Origin: Diphasiastrum complanatum
Lineage: Eukaryota > Streptophyta > Lycopodiopsida > Lycopodiales > Lycopodiaceae
Length of the DNA: 64,000 nt
Reading direction: 5' to 3'
NCBI GenBank assembly: GCA_029204225.1
Contig: CM055107.1
Location: 43,065,007 to 43,129,006, forward strand
Both the position numbers and the translations under genes were made by a program. Shown here piece after piece: positions 10,883 through 23,189 of this stretch (the stretch's first letter is position 1; the number at the start of each line of letters is the position of its first letter). Below the pieces are notes generated by a model, which ran no database searches, was not told the DNA's origin, and saw nothing but the letters and a program-made list of their open reading frames with translations.

Positions 10883-11400
10883 TCTTCCCGACCTGACCAA
10901 TTCAACATCATAAATCTGTTCGTGCCAATGCAGTTCATTTTTCAGCATCTTGATTCTAGTCATATACGCTTGAATGTGCTCTTCTTGTTCCATTTGAATG
11001 TTATTCAACTTTGACTTTATAAACATAATCCAAGATGGGTTTGATGTTTCAAACTAATTCCTAACCACTTTCCAATCTTGCCTTCATATCATTACATAAT
11101 GGATATGGGTAATTATGTGATCCTTCATTAAGAGATTGATATAGTTCAATGCCCTCTTGGCCCTCTTGTCAAATACCTGATATCTGCTTCAATGGCCAAC
11201 CTTATCTCATCCCTTGTGACAAAAATCCCAAAACCATTTGGAGTCAAATGTGTCGTCTTCAAGCTTCAATTCCATGCATGTGACAACACCCCAAAGCTAA
11301 TTTGAAATCAGCATGGTTTTCATTTTAAATTTTCACAAATGATAAGATGATTTAGCTTGTCTACGGTGAGACCACCTTTGCTTTGTGAATCCATCTAAAA
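10883..11400 (-). pseudogene. Copia B gag relic
   Basis: Minus-strand frames contain a gag start (ATG near 11393) and, near 10890-11010, EEHIQAYMTRIKMLKNELH, typical of the copia Gag UBN2 region. Many stops separate the pieces. The expected primer site lies upstream of it (11525-11536, minus strand). The gag breaks off at the opposed primer site at 10871, giving a head-to-head join with the DNA on its left. Confidence 0.6.
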
Positions 11401-11524
11401 GTTAGTCTGTTGATAATTTAATGAATTAAGAATGAAAAATAGTATCTGATAATATCAAGACACTCTTATCATGCAATGCTTTAATTGGAAATCAATAGAG
11501 AATGATCTAATACTAGAAATTAGG

Positions 11525-11536
11525 GCTCTGATACCA
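11525..11536 (-). other. Copia primer-binding site, minus strand
   Basis: GCTCTGATACCA is the reverse complement of TGGTATCAGAGC. It sits about 130 bases upstream of the minus-strand gag start near 11393, the expected position for copia B. Confidence 0.65.
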
Positions 11537-11965
11537 TCCTCGAAGAAGGAAATGATGCTCAATAGAGAAATGGCTGCATTCTATAGATGCACTATTGGGC
11601 TCTGCGGAATAATTCTTCTCCTAATGTATGACTACGCCTATCAAATTCGAACAAATATATCATGACTATTGTCACGTTTGAATTCTAAGTGATATCAACT
11701 TAGAAATCATCAAGATCTGTTAGATTGATTTCGTAGACAAACACAACAGAGTACACATTGTTGTATCAAAGTATTCGATAGTTCAGACAAATCTATAAGA
11801 GAATACAATCAGATTACAAATAGAACAGAGAAGCATTCGATCATTCTGACATACTATTGAATTTGATAAAACTATATAATCAATTGAGCTACAAAGCTTA
11901 CAAGGGATATTATGTTGCATTAATAAGCACTAACGTACTAAAGTACATGACACTAAGCGATCTAC
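11537..11965 (-). repeat. Probable 5' LTR remnant of copia B
   Basis: The region directly abuts the minus-strand primer site, is non-coding, and ends where gypsy protease/RT homology begins. Short blocks (GCGGAAT, a TATGACTACGCCTATCA-type segment) resemble solo LTR F at 45.4 kb, hinting at a related LTR family. Its terminal bases could not be defined. Confidence 0.4.
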
Positions 11966-12670
11966 AAGGTCATCCATAATGGGCAATGGATATTTATTCT
12001 TAACTATCACTTTATGTAACTCCTTGTAGTCAACACACATTAGGAAGCCTTCATCCTCCTCCTCTTTTAGGAGAACATGAGCACCTCATAATGAGTTACT
12101 AGGCCAAATATAACCCATTTTTAGATTGTTTTCTATTTGATTAGTAATATCTCTCTCCTCCTCCTAAGAAAATCTATAAGGTCGCCTGTGACTACCTAGA
12201 ATTAACTTTATCATGTGGTCTATCAACTTGATAGTCAATGAATAATGAGATAATTCAAAATGGAAAAACGTCTCTAAAATCAATGATTATAGCATTCTAA
12301 TCTATTTGATCTTGATCTAAATTTATTGAGACATTCAATTCACAATTATTTAGATGTATTTCAGATAATTCCAAAATGGGCATGGCAAATATAGAATACA
12401 CGTCATCATTCTAGAAAATGTCAAAAACTTTTATTACATTTGCCATATATACTATCTCTGAAGTGTAACTAATATGTTTTCTTCCTTGAATGAAAGCACA
12501 TGTTTCTTAGAATCAATAACTAGAGATGGTGATTTCCTACATAACCAGTCATACCATAGAATAATATACATGTGTGCTAGATTCTAAACATGAAAATCAA
12601 CTAACTCTCTATAGTCCTATACCACTAATCCTGAATCCGTGCAGCAATTCCTTGACATATTTGACTTGAG
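11966..12670 (-). pseudogene. Gypsy RT/protease relic, same lineage as gypsy I
   Basis: No long frame survives, but base-level similarity to 19312-19880 is clear. Both begin CTACAAGGTCATCCAT and then run through ATATTTATTCTT, a TCTATTTGATT...AATCTCT...GAAAA block, and further on CATGAAAATCAACTAA and TCTCTATG/TCTCTATAG blocks. By that alignment it covers the N-terminal part of RT and the protease, on the minus strand. Confidence 0.65.
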
Positions 12671-15600
12671 TTAGCTCACTGAGATTTTTTATTAAATAAG
12701 AGTGAATTGACTCTATTGATTTTTGTACGAGCATCTACTACCTAATTATTAGCACCCTTAGTATGAGTATCATAGTCAGAGCTTATGTGTTAGTTTGGCC
12801 GACCTAGCTATACTAGTGGGACATTTCCTTGGGATGATTGAGACACAAGATTTGTGACCAATGCATCCATGAGGAATATTAGGCCCAATTGACTACCCAT
12901 GAGGGAGGATAGTCATGGGAGAGAACAAAATTCTCATACTTCTTATTATTATTGACTAAATCAATAGTAATGACCTTCCAACAAGTGGTTATCAATCATG
13001 ATTATGAGCCTCTTCCTATACTTATAGATGTGATTGCCATTGACTATTTTTGATAATATCACCCATTTCTCTTCATGAGGTTTTTGTTAGTTCAACCTTG
13101 CTATAAATTGCATCTCAACTAAAAGCAAAGAATAAAGGACCATTAACATGGACATGAGGTCGTTAGCTATGATCAAAGTTAAGTATCAAGAGAGAGACCT
13201 ACAAAGCAAACCAATTGATGTATTCTATCTAATGCTATCAAACATTTTTTGAGATTATGGAGGATTACATCCTCATGTTGATTCCTATAGTAATACTTAG
13301 TCAATGTCCAATATTATGAATAGTATAAAAAATAGTCCCTGTTTAATGAAGCCGATATTATTAGAAAAATCATTGTAGAAAGTATTGGGCCATACATTTG
13401 CCAAACCAATGATAGGATGTGTTGAGCATATTATGACATAATCTCTAAGATTCTGTTTTTGACTATGATAACAAACATCATTTCCTTGTAAGGTTTCATT
13501 ATATTGTGATTCAGTTCCTAAATGATTTAGACCATTTCAAACCTCAATGAATATGACTTCTGCTCTTTTGCATCAAGCTAGGTCAATTGTGAACATTCAT
13601 AGTTGTTGTTCCTTGCTTTATTAAGCCAAATGCATCATGATAGGAGGAGGACAGACATCGTGATTTTGATGTGGGAGCTTGAATGATACTTTGTACCCAA
13701 ATTCTATTGATAGGAGGAGGACAAGCATCATAATTTTACATTTGGAGAAACAATAGCAAATTTCCATCTAGATTTTGTTGGTAATTGATTCATTGCTAGT
13801 CTTTTATTCATTGGCATTCAAATTGTTGCCATGCTTATTCATTATGATTAACCTTTTTATGCAGACTTGAAGGATTGAGAATTGTAATTTTATTTCGAAG
13901 AAAAATGCTTGCAATCATGTGTAGAAATCCATGATAGGCAATGATGGAAATGTGGGGTGGGGGCCGGGGGGGAGTGGTGCATGAGAGGCCTCAGTTATGA
14001 ATATTGCAATGTTGTATCCAAGACTAGTGTGTGAAGATTCCACTAACATTGTGTCATAACTAGATCCTCCCCAACGTTCTATTACATGACAGGCTTTGAC
14101 ATAGGACATAAGAGCAAAAGCTACTTACCTTGATTTATAGAGATTGGATATTGATAAGGTCAACTTTTAATTCAACTACAAGTGAATTTTAGTCAAGATC
14201 AACAAGTTGGGATAGAACTTTACTATTTTGAACATGCATAAATTTTGCGCTTGTATTGAACTTATAGACTTCTAAAATTCTCTCACTTGTATAGAGGAGA
14301 ACAAAATTATAGAAGCTAATTTTTAACATGTACCAATGATATTTTCTTGGTTGATTTCTCTAGTTGGATTTAACTTTTGGAAACAGACGGCTTGTAGGAT
14401 GCAAAAAAGTGAACTTCAGCATTCTTGGACTATACTTAAATAGATCATTGCCTTGGAAGTGATTATGGTTTTGTCCCAAATTGGAAGAGTTTTTATTTTA
14501 CTCTCCTTAGTAGTGGAGTGAGCTAGAAACATTCGAATCGTATTTTTCTATCACAACTCCTTTAAGCTCTTTTTTTGTGTCAAGGACACCCCTAAACAAA
14601 GACATGAATTGATCCATTTCAATAATAATTTGTTGCTTCACAAATCTCATGTCATAGAGCAAGTCAAACCCATCTTTTATCCATCAACAAACTCGAACCT
14701 ACCTTTCTGTCTCTCCCTCTTCAAAGAATTCTCGACATGAATAAAGTCTTTATTTTCAGTCTCATCATATTACATGGTACTCTCCTTCTTTACTAAATCT
14801 TCACCAATTTGTAAATGTGACTCGCTTTTAAACAATATTAACATATATTAAAAAACAAATAAGAACAACCCTAACTTCAGTAGTTTCCTTCGTGTTAGGG
14901 CCTATTTTGACGGGGGGTTGGTCCAGCCAAAACGTCCTAAAAGGGTCAAGGGGCCCCACCTCTAATGGCGGTTCGGCCCTACGTGAGCAACAGAGGATTT
15001 GCCACTTCCAACCCTGATGGCCTTCTCTATTGCCCCGTGCTCCCCAACCGATGAGAGTTTTCCAGGATCTCAGAGATACGGTTGCAAGGAGGGGTGTTGT
15101 CACATTTGGTGCAATGATTCACTAGCTTTCTAGAGTTATAGTTCCGTAAAACTTCTGATCGCTAATTCGCATTAGGATCTTGCTAATGTCTCTTTCCCCA
15201 TTGAATTCGGCTTACAATTAGTAAAAATCTTCCATGGGCTTGAAACCGATTTATTGCCTATGATGTGCTCGTGGGGTGCAAGTTATACGCACCGCATTGT
15301 TTGATAATTTTCGCCAATTGTCGGGTCTAGGTATTTCACTAGACAGTACCGACGACGGGTGTGACTAGTGTGATGCTTAACCAAGGCGGTGTATTTCAAC
15401 CGCAGATGGTGGACGGCCCACTCTGGTGTTTCACAGAGGTCGGGTCCAATTGATATGCTTCATAAATGACGAACAAACGATTCCAACTTGACGATTTCCA
15501 CAACTTATCAATCATGCCGTATGTCAACTAGTTTATAGACCGACCAACAACCACATGCAGTTACTATGAAAAAACCCAGGCTCCACTACTAGCAATGTAT

Positions 15601-16100
15601 GATCTACTAGTAGAACATAACGAAAAACAATTCCATTGTCACTCTAGTTCAAATCATTCAAAAATAGCAATTATGGCATAAATACTGATACCCTAGATGA
15701 CGCATGGTGTAAAAGGAAAACCTCAATAGGTACTTACCCTATCCGGCCAAAGTCACAACCGATTTCATCATGTCAAAACAATAGCAAGTACGGAATCTTT
15801 GGAGTGCCTACTTCCTGAAACACTTCACACCGGCATACTACAACTTTGGTTCTAAAATTTTTAGTACGATTCACTACAATGCACAATGGACCCATAGTCT
15901 ATGATAGTGTGTTCACTAGTTAGATAATTTGAGTACCGAACTCAAACAAACAAAATTTCAATTTCAAGCAAATGATTATGAGTCCATACTAACAAAAAAC
16001 CAATAAATACGAGGTCAAAGATTTAAACCGTCATATCTCAATGTCCATGTAGGTAGCCGGATGCCGGGGATACTCTAGTCATGAATGCCTCAAAGTCCCA
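12671..16100. other. Non-coding DNA, probably old LTR and element debris
   Basis: No recognisable domain. A minus-strand frame at 14828-15103 and smaller ones have no motif. Around 15305-15330 a TTTTCGCCAATTGTCGGG segment resembles the primer-site region of Tat/Athila-type gypsy elements (TTTTGGCGCC-TTGTCGGGG type), so an eroded gypsy LTR may end there. No gag or pol follows it. A GGGGGCCGGGGGGGAG tract lies near 13960. Confidence 0.4.
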
Positions 16101-16179
16101 ATCAATTTTCCTTTGTTGCTTATCATTTGCTTTTCCACAATAGGTTGCCACATGAGATCAATAAAAACCGTCAAGTCGT

Positions 16180-16850
16180 AGACCTGGGGGGTTGCTGTAG
16201 ATAGACAACAAGGATTTAAAACCACAGAGAGAGCCACACAAAAACCTGAGGTAGGCAGCTGCAAAAGGGCCTGTAGGCCGCATGTAGGTCTGGTTTTTGG
16301 CTATAGACAGAGGACACAGACCATAAATAATCGAAATGATCTGATACCGCAAAAATTGATGTAGACAGGCCGCAGACAGGCTTTCTAGTCCGCAAACAGC
16401 TAGTATGCGACTGTGGGCAGCGATCAGAGGCCGCAAAATGCTGATTTTCGACTATGAATGTGATGGAACTTCTGTGGCAGGCCGCAGGGTCCAGCAAAAT
16501 GGGCAAACAGTCCTCAGAAAGAAGTGGGCAGGCTATGGGGACTGCAAATAGGCTTTGAACAGGCCATAGATAGAGCTAGTAGGTCGCACTCAGGCTATTT
16601 TTGGCCGCAGACAGAGCTCTAGCTCGTTAGAAAGTCTGATACAGACTTAAAAATGTGGAAACAACCCATAGACAGGTGGCAAATGAGTAGGCAGGTCGTA
16701 GGCAGAGCTCTGAGCCCATGGAAAAACGATGGGGCAGGCCGCAAACCACTGATTCTGGCTGCACACCTCTGCAAACAGCCCTCAACAAGCTGTAATCACC
16801 CTGTTTTTGGCTGTAGGTGGGGTTTGGAGTTAGCTGTCTGATTGGTAGAT
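16180..16850. repeat. Imperfect CAGGCCGCA-type dispersed repeat block
   Basis: A short theme, (G/A)(C/T)AGGC(C/T)GCA(G/A)ACAG with variants, recurs more than ten times, e.g. near 16265, 16365, 16477, 16540, 16600, 16700 and 16733. It is interspersed with GATTTTTGGCT/CTGTTTTTGGCT segments. The composition differs from the AT-rich flanks. It may be a decayed minisatellite or the repeat-bearing part of an LTR. The minus-strand frames of up to 96 codons across it are repeat artefacts. Confidence 0.55.
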
Positions 16851-17099
16851 CGCTTGCCGGTTTGATCCATCGTTGCTTTGATCCAATGTACTCTGCTCAG
16901 TGTCTCAAAAATCTTTGCCCTTGTCTGTAGGAGTGCACCCAGACCTCCTTATGAATAATGAATAACTGACAGTCAGTTGTGTGCTTATGGCGAACAGAAA
17001 TATTCATGGAATTTGCCTACTGAAATGTGATTGGCTTTAGCCATAGAGATATGTTTGTGTTATACCACTCAGAAACTAGTTAGGAGAGATAAATAATGA

Positions 17100-18310
17100 G
17101 CTGCAAGAATTTTGGACGATATGGGAGAACAAGAAATGCCAAAGGAAAATAGATAGGAGTGGTGGGGATATTTTGGAGTGCCTCAAAATCAATGCGGGTA
17201 AGAAGCCAGCTCCTCGAGTACCATTTATTAGATGTATGCCATCAACACAAGTGAGAGCCCTTTGAAGAGTGCACTTAGGAGAGAAGGCTACATACCTTTA
17301 AAAGGATCATTTATATTGTCTACTCATGTTAAGTTCGAAGATGCACCACTTTGCAAGGATTACCTTGTCAGTATTTTTTATATTTTGGCTCTTGCAAATG
17401 CATTTTGTTTGATGTTATTTCAACACCTTCCATGCATAGTTAATATGGTGATACCATGTTTGTTTTTACTATGTATATGTTAATACCAGTCAATGTTATT
17501 TGTGTGGGATGAATGAGCATGCTATCATAAAAATGAGTTTGAAAGACTACTTATTTAACTCACACACTATGTGTAAGTGTAATGACGATGTTTTTTTTAA
17601 AGCATTGATTGAAGATAAGAGAAAAATTGGAGATGTTATGACAAAAAGAGCAAAATATGGGAAAAGTTCCTTGGTACCCATTGGCTCGAGCTCTGTTAGG
17701 AAGTCTTATCTATGTGGCAAACAATACTCAAATTTGTCTTCTAGTTTATCTAGCTTGTGTTTTGTCCTGCAATTTCAATTAAAAATGTTTACTCAAATAT
17801 ATGTCTTGGTAATAAGATGTAGGAGGAGTATGAAAATGAAATACCTTCCAAAGTAGGTGGGCAGCTTGAAATGGCTCCAAAGGAGAAAGAATTCAAAAAA
17901 CTAGAAGTGAAGTTCAACAAAGATTGCCCCAAAGACTAGGAAAGGCACATTATTGTGGTATGGTGCTTTTTTATTGCTAGTTTCATGGATTGTCAAATAT
18001 GAAACATCACCTTGGAATAAATCATGTGAATCTAAATAGTATTTTTTTTTTTGCCAAATCATTTCAAATCCTATCTATTTAGTGTGAATCCAATGCAATT
18101 TGAAAGACTCCTCTTGAGGGTGAACAAGATTTTGACAATGAAAAGTTATGTGCAATCTCTAGCATTGCCTCTTTGGTTGCATCGGAAGTATGGTAGCTTA
18201 ATATATTTGCTGGAAAGATTTCATAAGAAAGGCTATGGGACTTGAACATAAGGGAGACAAATGTGTTTTGAAGTGGTTGGCCAAAGAAGTTTATATGGAT
18301 CAACTTGTTT
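17100..18310 (+). pseudogene. Unrecognised, possibly spliced, decayed coding region
   Basis: Several short stretches look protein-like: SALRREGYIPLKGSFILSTH (about 17260-17320), a Lys-rich segment near 17600-17690 (KALIEDKRKIGDVMTKRA), QLEMAPKEKEFKKLEVKF (near 17865) and GLEHKGDKCVLKWLAKEVY (near 18235-18290). They lie in different frames separated by T-rich, intron-like DNA. I recognise no family. A spliced host gene, a DNA-transposon gene or chance are all possible. Confidence 0.3.
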
Positions 18311-18869
18311 TGAAAGGTACTATCGTCAATGTAAGTTTGTATTATTTAATTGTTATTGTATATTTTGAACAAATGTAATATGATTTGGACATTTGTGTGG
18401 GTGCTCATTCTAGGCTGAAAGATGTTGGAGGTGGTCAAAACTATGTTTGTAGGAGGTGGTCGAAACTATTGATTTCTATTTTAGCCCAAAATGAGAAGCT
18501 CACAAAAATGATTTGTCTGTGAAAATTCACGCTAAGATGGTGGCAAGTTTTCCTCTATAAAAGCAACCAGACATGACTCGTGTGGCAAGCCGGTTGGTTG
18601 GCTTTCATGTTGTTTTTGGTCAACATGTTTGTGTTGTGAATTTTGCTCTCGGTTATAATCCATTGTTGTAATTCTCATGTTTGTGTTGTTGATTTGGCTA
18701 ATAGTTATACTCCATTGGAATAGTCTTGATATGTGTTTGCCTTTGTATTTCATAGATATCTATATCATTTGAAAGAATTGGGATACATGTCACAATTTCC
18801 TCCAACATGTCAGAGATGGACCCACAGAGATGGCAATTCACCTTCTATGTATCTTGAATACATGTCAAC
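18311..18869. other. Non-coding spacer
   Basis: No motif or repeat was recognised apart from a local duplication of a GGAGGTGGTC-AAACTAT phrase near 18427-18470. Confidence 0.4.
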
Positions 18870-19318
18870 TTATATGGGCAATCTTTGATATGGTTTGATT
18901 TGACCAATAAAACTCTCTTTTGACCAAGTCCAGAGTCTTGTGTATATCGAGATGTCCTGCACAGGGTATGTCATGACATTCAAACAAAATTTTGCGTTTG
19001 AGCTCCTCATCCCCAGGTACACAAAGTTTCTCATTCCGAAATTACAATCCATCTCAAATGGTAAACTGTACCATAATCTTCTTATCTTTCTTTGTTAGTT
19101 GAGTAACTTGTCGACTCAACACTATCCACATTTCTTCTGGTTTGAACAATGTTCCAAGTATGACCAAAATGGGAATTTGTTTCATATTTTTCTCTCTTAA
19201 CAAAAGATATAGATCCGTGGAAATCTGGGTGAATGACAACTCACCTGCAACTTGATTAGAGCTATCTCTTATGTAACGGATTTCATGATCGAATTCTTTC
19301 CTCAACTACAAGGTCATC
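18870..19318 (-). pseudogene. Gypsy I: post-RNase H linker and integrase zinc domain
   Basis: Two minus-strand frames carry LSRQVTQLTKKDKK (the end of the RNase H/tether region, ending in the 'DALSR'-type phrase) and then LCVPGDEELKRKIL, the lead into the H2C2 zinc-binding domain of Ty3/gypsy integrase, ending near 18870. The catalytic integrase core is absent. On the RT side, the sequence jumps directly from the N-terminal part of RT into this segment. Confidence 0.65.
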
Positions 19319-19637
19319 CATCTTGGGTAACAGATATTTATTCTTGACAATCACCTTATTCGGCCCTTGTAATCCACACACATCCAAAAACCTCCATCTT
19401 TCTTCGCTTTCCCCATGGTGATTTACTAGGTTGTATATGTCTCATCCTCAGATAATCTTCTATTTGATTTGAAATCTCTATCTCTTCTCTCTGAGAAAAC
19501 CTAAAAGGTTGTCTAGAGACAGGTTGACTTCTTGGAATTAACTCAATTTTGTGGTCTACTGACCTAGATGGTGGTAAACCATGAGGTAATTCAGATGGAA
19601 AAGCAACTTTGAATTCATTTATGATATGTTCTTTCAT
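19319..19637 (-). pseudogene. Gypsy I: N-terminal part of reverse transcriptase
   Basis: This shows the classic entry to Ty3/gypsy RT: FPSELPHGLPPSR, VDHKIELIP, FRFSQREEIEI, and HIQPSKSPWG. It continues in another frame to a YLLPKMDDL phrase near 19318, where it stops. The catalytic YxDD box, thumb and all of RNase H are missing, so this is an internal deletion and not only point decay. Confidence 0.85.
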
Positions 19638-20101
19638 TACTCGTCCAATGCTTCCACTTCATGAACTGTAGAAATCTTATCCGACGATCGTACAAAATTA
19701 CTGTCAAATAAAATAACTACCTTATCATCCTCCTTGAAAGTGAGAACATGCTTCTCAAAATCAATTATCAGAGAAGGCGATTTACTAAATAACCATTCAA
19801 ATCCCAAAATTAAATCAGTACGAGCTAGGTCTAAAACATGAAAATCAACTAATTCTCTATGTCTCTGTATCATTACTAGGAAATTCGGGACTTTTACGAT
19901 CCAAGTCTCCAACTTTGCTCCTGAAGCTAGATAAACTTTGTATCTATGATTGTTGGCTTCAGTTTCAAGTTGAGTTTCTGCACAAGATGCGAATAAAATT
20001 ATGAGTAGAACCTTGTCCAATAGAATACTCACTTCTCCAGTTAAACAAAAAAGTTCATTAGGCAAGAAAGAAGTCGTCACTGAAAGAACATGTACACTCA
20101 C
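19637..20101 (-). pseudogene. Gypsy I: retropepsin-like protease with lost active site
   Basis: The 154-codon frame ends in the typical LILGFEWLF phrase and FEKHVLTF sequence. The active-site loop, normally L-F-D-S/T-G-A, reads LFASCA near 19985-20000, so the catalytic Asp and the loop Gly are both gone. The protease normally cuts the Gag-Pol precursor. Overlapping frames link it to gag upstream and RT downstream. Confidence 0.75.
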
Positions 20102-21042
20102 AATCTGTCAGGTTAATTGCCAAAGTCTTACCATTACCCCCTAGGATCTCAATCATGTGTGCCAACAATTTCTTCCTTTCTCGACAAAACTTCATCATAT
20201 GTCCAGGATTTTTACAAACAAAACATAAGTTCTCTTTTTTACCCTTTTTCCGGGACATAGATTTCTTGAATTTCTTTCTCTTCGGTTTCCTGGGTTCCGA
20301 TGCTGCTTGATCCAATTCGTCAAAATATTTTGCTTGATCTATACTGCGCTTCTTCCTCTTCTTGGTTTTTAAGACGGTTGAAATTTGCGCAAATTGCTTC
20401 CTAGATGCGACCACTATGGAATCATATGCTTTCAAAATTCGAAATGCATCCTTGAGGCTTTGAAGCACATTTCGCCTGCATTCGTTTTGTTAGTTGGCAG
20501 ACAAACCCACAAACTGCCAAGAGCTAACTTTGCATCAAATGATGGTACCCTATTCCAAAGGTCCATGAATTCTTGGATATAAGAGTCTAAGCTCTTAGTA
20601 CCCATTTTGTATTTCACAAATTTCAGGTAGTAGTCAACGTCATCTGCTATCACGAAAGCTTTTTTAAAGACTTCCACAAAAGCATCCTAGATAGTAGGCT
20701 TCACCAGTAAAATCTCGCCACCACAATGACGCTTTGCCATGTAAGAACATCACGACACTTTCTTCTCATTTGGAACTCCATGCAGGCTGAAGTAACTGCT
20801 CCACTTAACGAGCCAATCTTCCAAGACTTTCAGTTTCTTCTCCTTCTTCTCTCCCTAGTACGTCTCCGGTTGAAAATGGAGATTGGATGAAGACAACAAT
20901 TTGATCTGGTTCAGAAGAACTTTCATTTGCTGATCTCTCATATTATTTCGATTATTCATATCATTGAGTGACGTACTCAATTGCTAGCAAATCACCATAT
21001 ATGATGGTGCACCTGGAGCATTTGCAGCTTGTTTGGCCATCT
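20058..21042 (-). pseudogene. Gypsy I: gag with CCHC knuckle
   Basis: The start is ATG at 21040-21042 (MAKQAANAPGAP), with a TAG after about 20 codons. The capsid-type segment at 20432-20677 (YIQEFMDLWNRVPSF) matches the Retrotrans_gag pattern. Then comes a Lys/Arg-rich stretch and CFVCKNPGHMMKFC, a canonical C-x2-C-x4-H-x4-C knuckle, near 20185-20225. Frameshifts lie near 20440-20470 and 20690-20860. Upstream DNA to the right is AT-rich and could hold the 5' LTR. Confidence 0.75.
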
Positions 21043-21045
21043 CAA

Positions 21046-21885
21046 TTTATCTATTTCTAAATATTACGAAATTTAGCTAATAGTTGATTAACTATTAGTG
21101 AAGTACAATTGATCAAATCTGACTGAAATTGACTCTAGTATGGTCAATTTACTAATTTTAGTACATTTCATAGATAATTAAAAAAATTGAAGAATATTGA
21201 AAAAAAAAAATTTAAAAATTTACATAATTTGAAAATTTGTCAAAAACATTGCCAGTATTTAGACAATCGAAATTGAAAAAAATGCTTCACTGTTCGATTT
21301 TTAATCTTACTAGATTAATGTCTATCAGACATGCAAGACATGTGACATTAATTGCTTCTTTTTTCTTTACAAATTTTACGTAAATTCTAGTTTTACGGAG
21401 ATTGTCAACCAAAATTACTAATTTGTGTCCTAAACATTAGAGCACATGCTATAACCACTCAAAACAAATGTGCATCTCTCATGCATGTCAAAATCACTCT
21501 GATGAAAAGCACCACCACTCCAAGTTTTTCGATCTTCGTAAGCTTATACACCCTATTGAAGCCAGTTTCAAAGTGACCTCTAATTCTAGCCCAGGTTTGC
21601 TCAGAGGGGCAACGAGAGGGTTCGAATTCATACGAATAATAGTGTCAAAAGTCACGAGAGTCTCAAGAGAGAGATTTTTATGTAGGGCGGCCATTTTGCA
21701 AACTTGTATTTTTTTTCAATCAGATGTGTCATCATGATCCAAAGATCAATGGGTATAGGAGCAAGGAAATTGACAGATGAAAGACTCTAGAGTTTATAGG
21801 ACATGAGAGCAAATTTGAACTCAATGATTCTACTAGGAACGAAAGGGACTTGATAGCTTTTAGATTGACAGAACTTGTAGGTGGA
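21046..21885. other. AT-rich DNA upstream of gypsy I, possible LTR
   Basis: Non-coding, with A/T runs at 21175-21250. Position suggests the 5'UTR and LTR of the minus-strand gypsy I, but no LTR pair, primer site or TG/CA ends were identified. A 66-codon minus-strand frame at 21494-21694 has no motif. Confidence 0.35.
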
Positions 21886-22292
21886 CTAGTCACCAATGTC
21901 GCAGATTTCTTGAGAAAAAATCTCTAGATGGAAAGCACTAGCCTCATCAAGGTCATCAACAAAGACAAGAGTGTGTGGTGATAAAGGGGCATCAAGGACG
22001 GGTGAGGAAGGTTCAACAGGAGTATTATCGTTTTCTTTTTCCATGCACATAAAAACTTTTCTAATGTGCATATTGAAAAATCTATCATCTTTTTCAAATT
22101 ATTGACAAAATCATTCGGACCGTCAAAAAGATTCTCTACCAAACTCAAGGTATCATTCTTTTTAACAAACTCTAAATAGATTTTGGCCCAGTCTATAGTC
22201 TCAAGAAGATCAATGAAGCACAAAACTTTATCTTCCGGTACATCAGAAGAACAAGTAGCCCTATCAGTGTTAATAATAAAAGTATGCATCAT
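21886..22292 (-). pseudogene. Unrecognised acidic coding remnant
   Basis: A minus-strand frame from 22292 (MMHTFIINTDRATCSSDVPEDK) reads about 74 plausible codons. The sense sequence then appears to move to the next frame near 22075, where it is acidic and Ser/Pro-rich and ends in a TGA-TAG pair near 21888. This is consistent with one frameshift. No domain was recognised. It may be an exon of a host gene or part of an unknown mobile element; the CT foldback lies just upstream of its start. Confidence 0.35.
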
Positions 22293-22401
22293 TACAACCT
22301 TTTTCGTACAACAAATAAGCGTCTGTATAAAATGGTTTGGTGGAGGAAGGGGCTCCCCATAACCTAAAGAAGCAGCGTCTTGAAACCATCATGTGAACTT
22401 A

Positions 22402-22799
<398 letters not shown>

Positions 22800-23189
22800 C
22801 AAAATTTCACCTAGTTCATCTTGACAAAGCAAGATTAAAACCTTTTGAAGCCTTATTCATATTCCAACAAGGTAAAATATAATTGAAAAGTAAAATACCG
22901 TACTAAAAAAGCACCATAAAGCATAACCACTTTCAAGACGTCTAGCTGATACCTGCCACCATCCCACAACACAAAACCACACGAGTTAGTATAGTGGAGA
23001 AGACATGTGTCATAGTTGAGAGCACCAATTGTTATCCATGTCAGAAAAAAGCTATACCACTTAACAACATGAACAACATTTAAAATCATAGTCATGTCTT
23101 CTCAAACAGACGAAAGTTTTATTAGCGATAGGCCAAGCCCTAACATTACTGTATCAGGGCTTTTTACTAAGTGCTAGTTAAATAAAGCA
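22800..23189. other. Spacer between foldback and chromovirus
   Basis: No motif was seen in most of it. The last 50-80 bases are probably the decayed zinc-binding lead of the chromovirus integrase that follows. Confidence 0.35.

Noticed and set aside
15300-15335. Tat/Athila-type primer-site region marking a gypsy element
   Set aside because: The match is imperfect and neither a matching LTR nor gag/pol follows, so I list it only as a possibility inside a non-coding stretch.
16079-16506. Minus-strand frames of up to 96 codons
   Set aside because: They lie in the imperfect CAGGCCGCA repeat, are open in overlapping frames and lack any domain.
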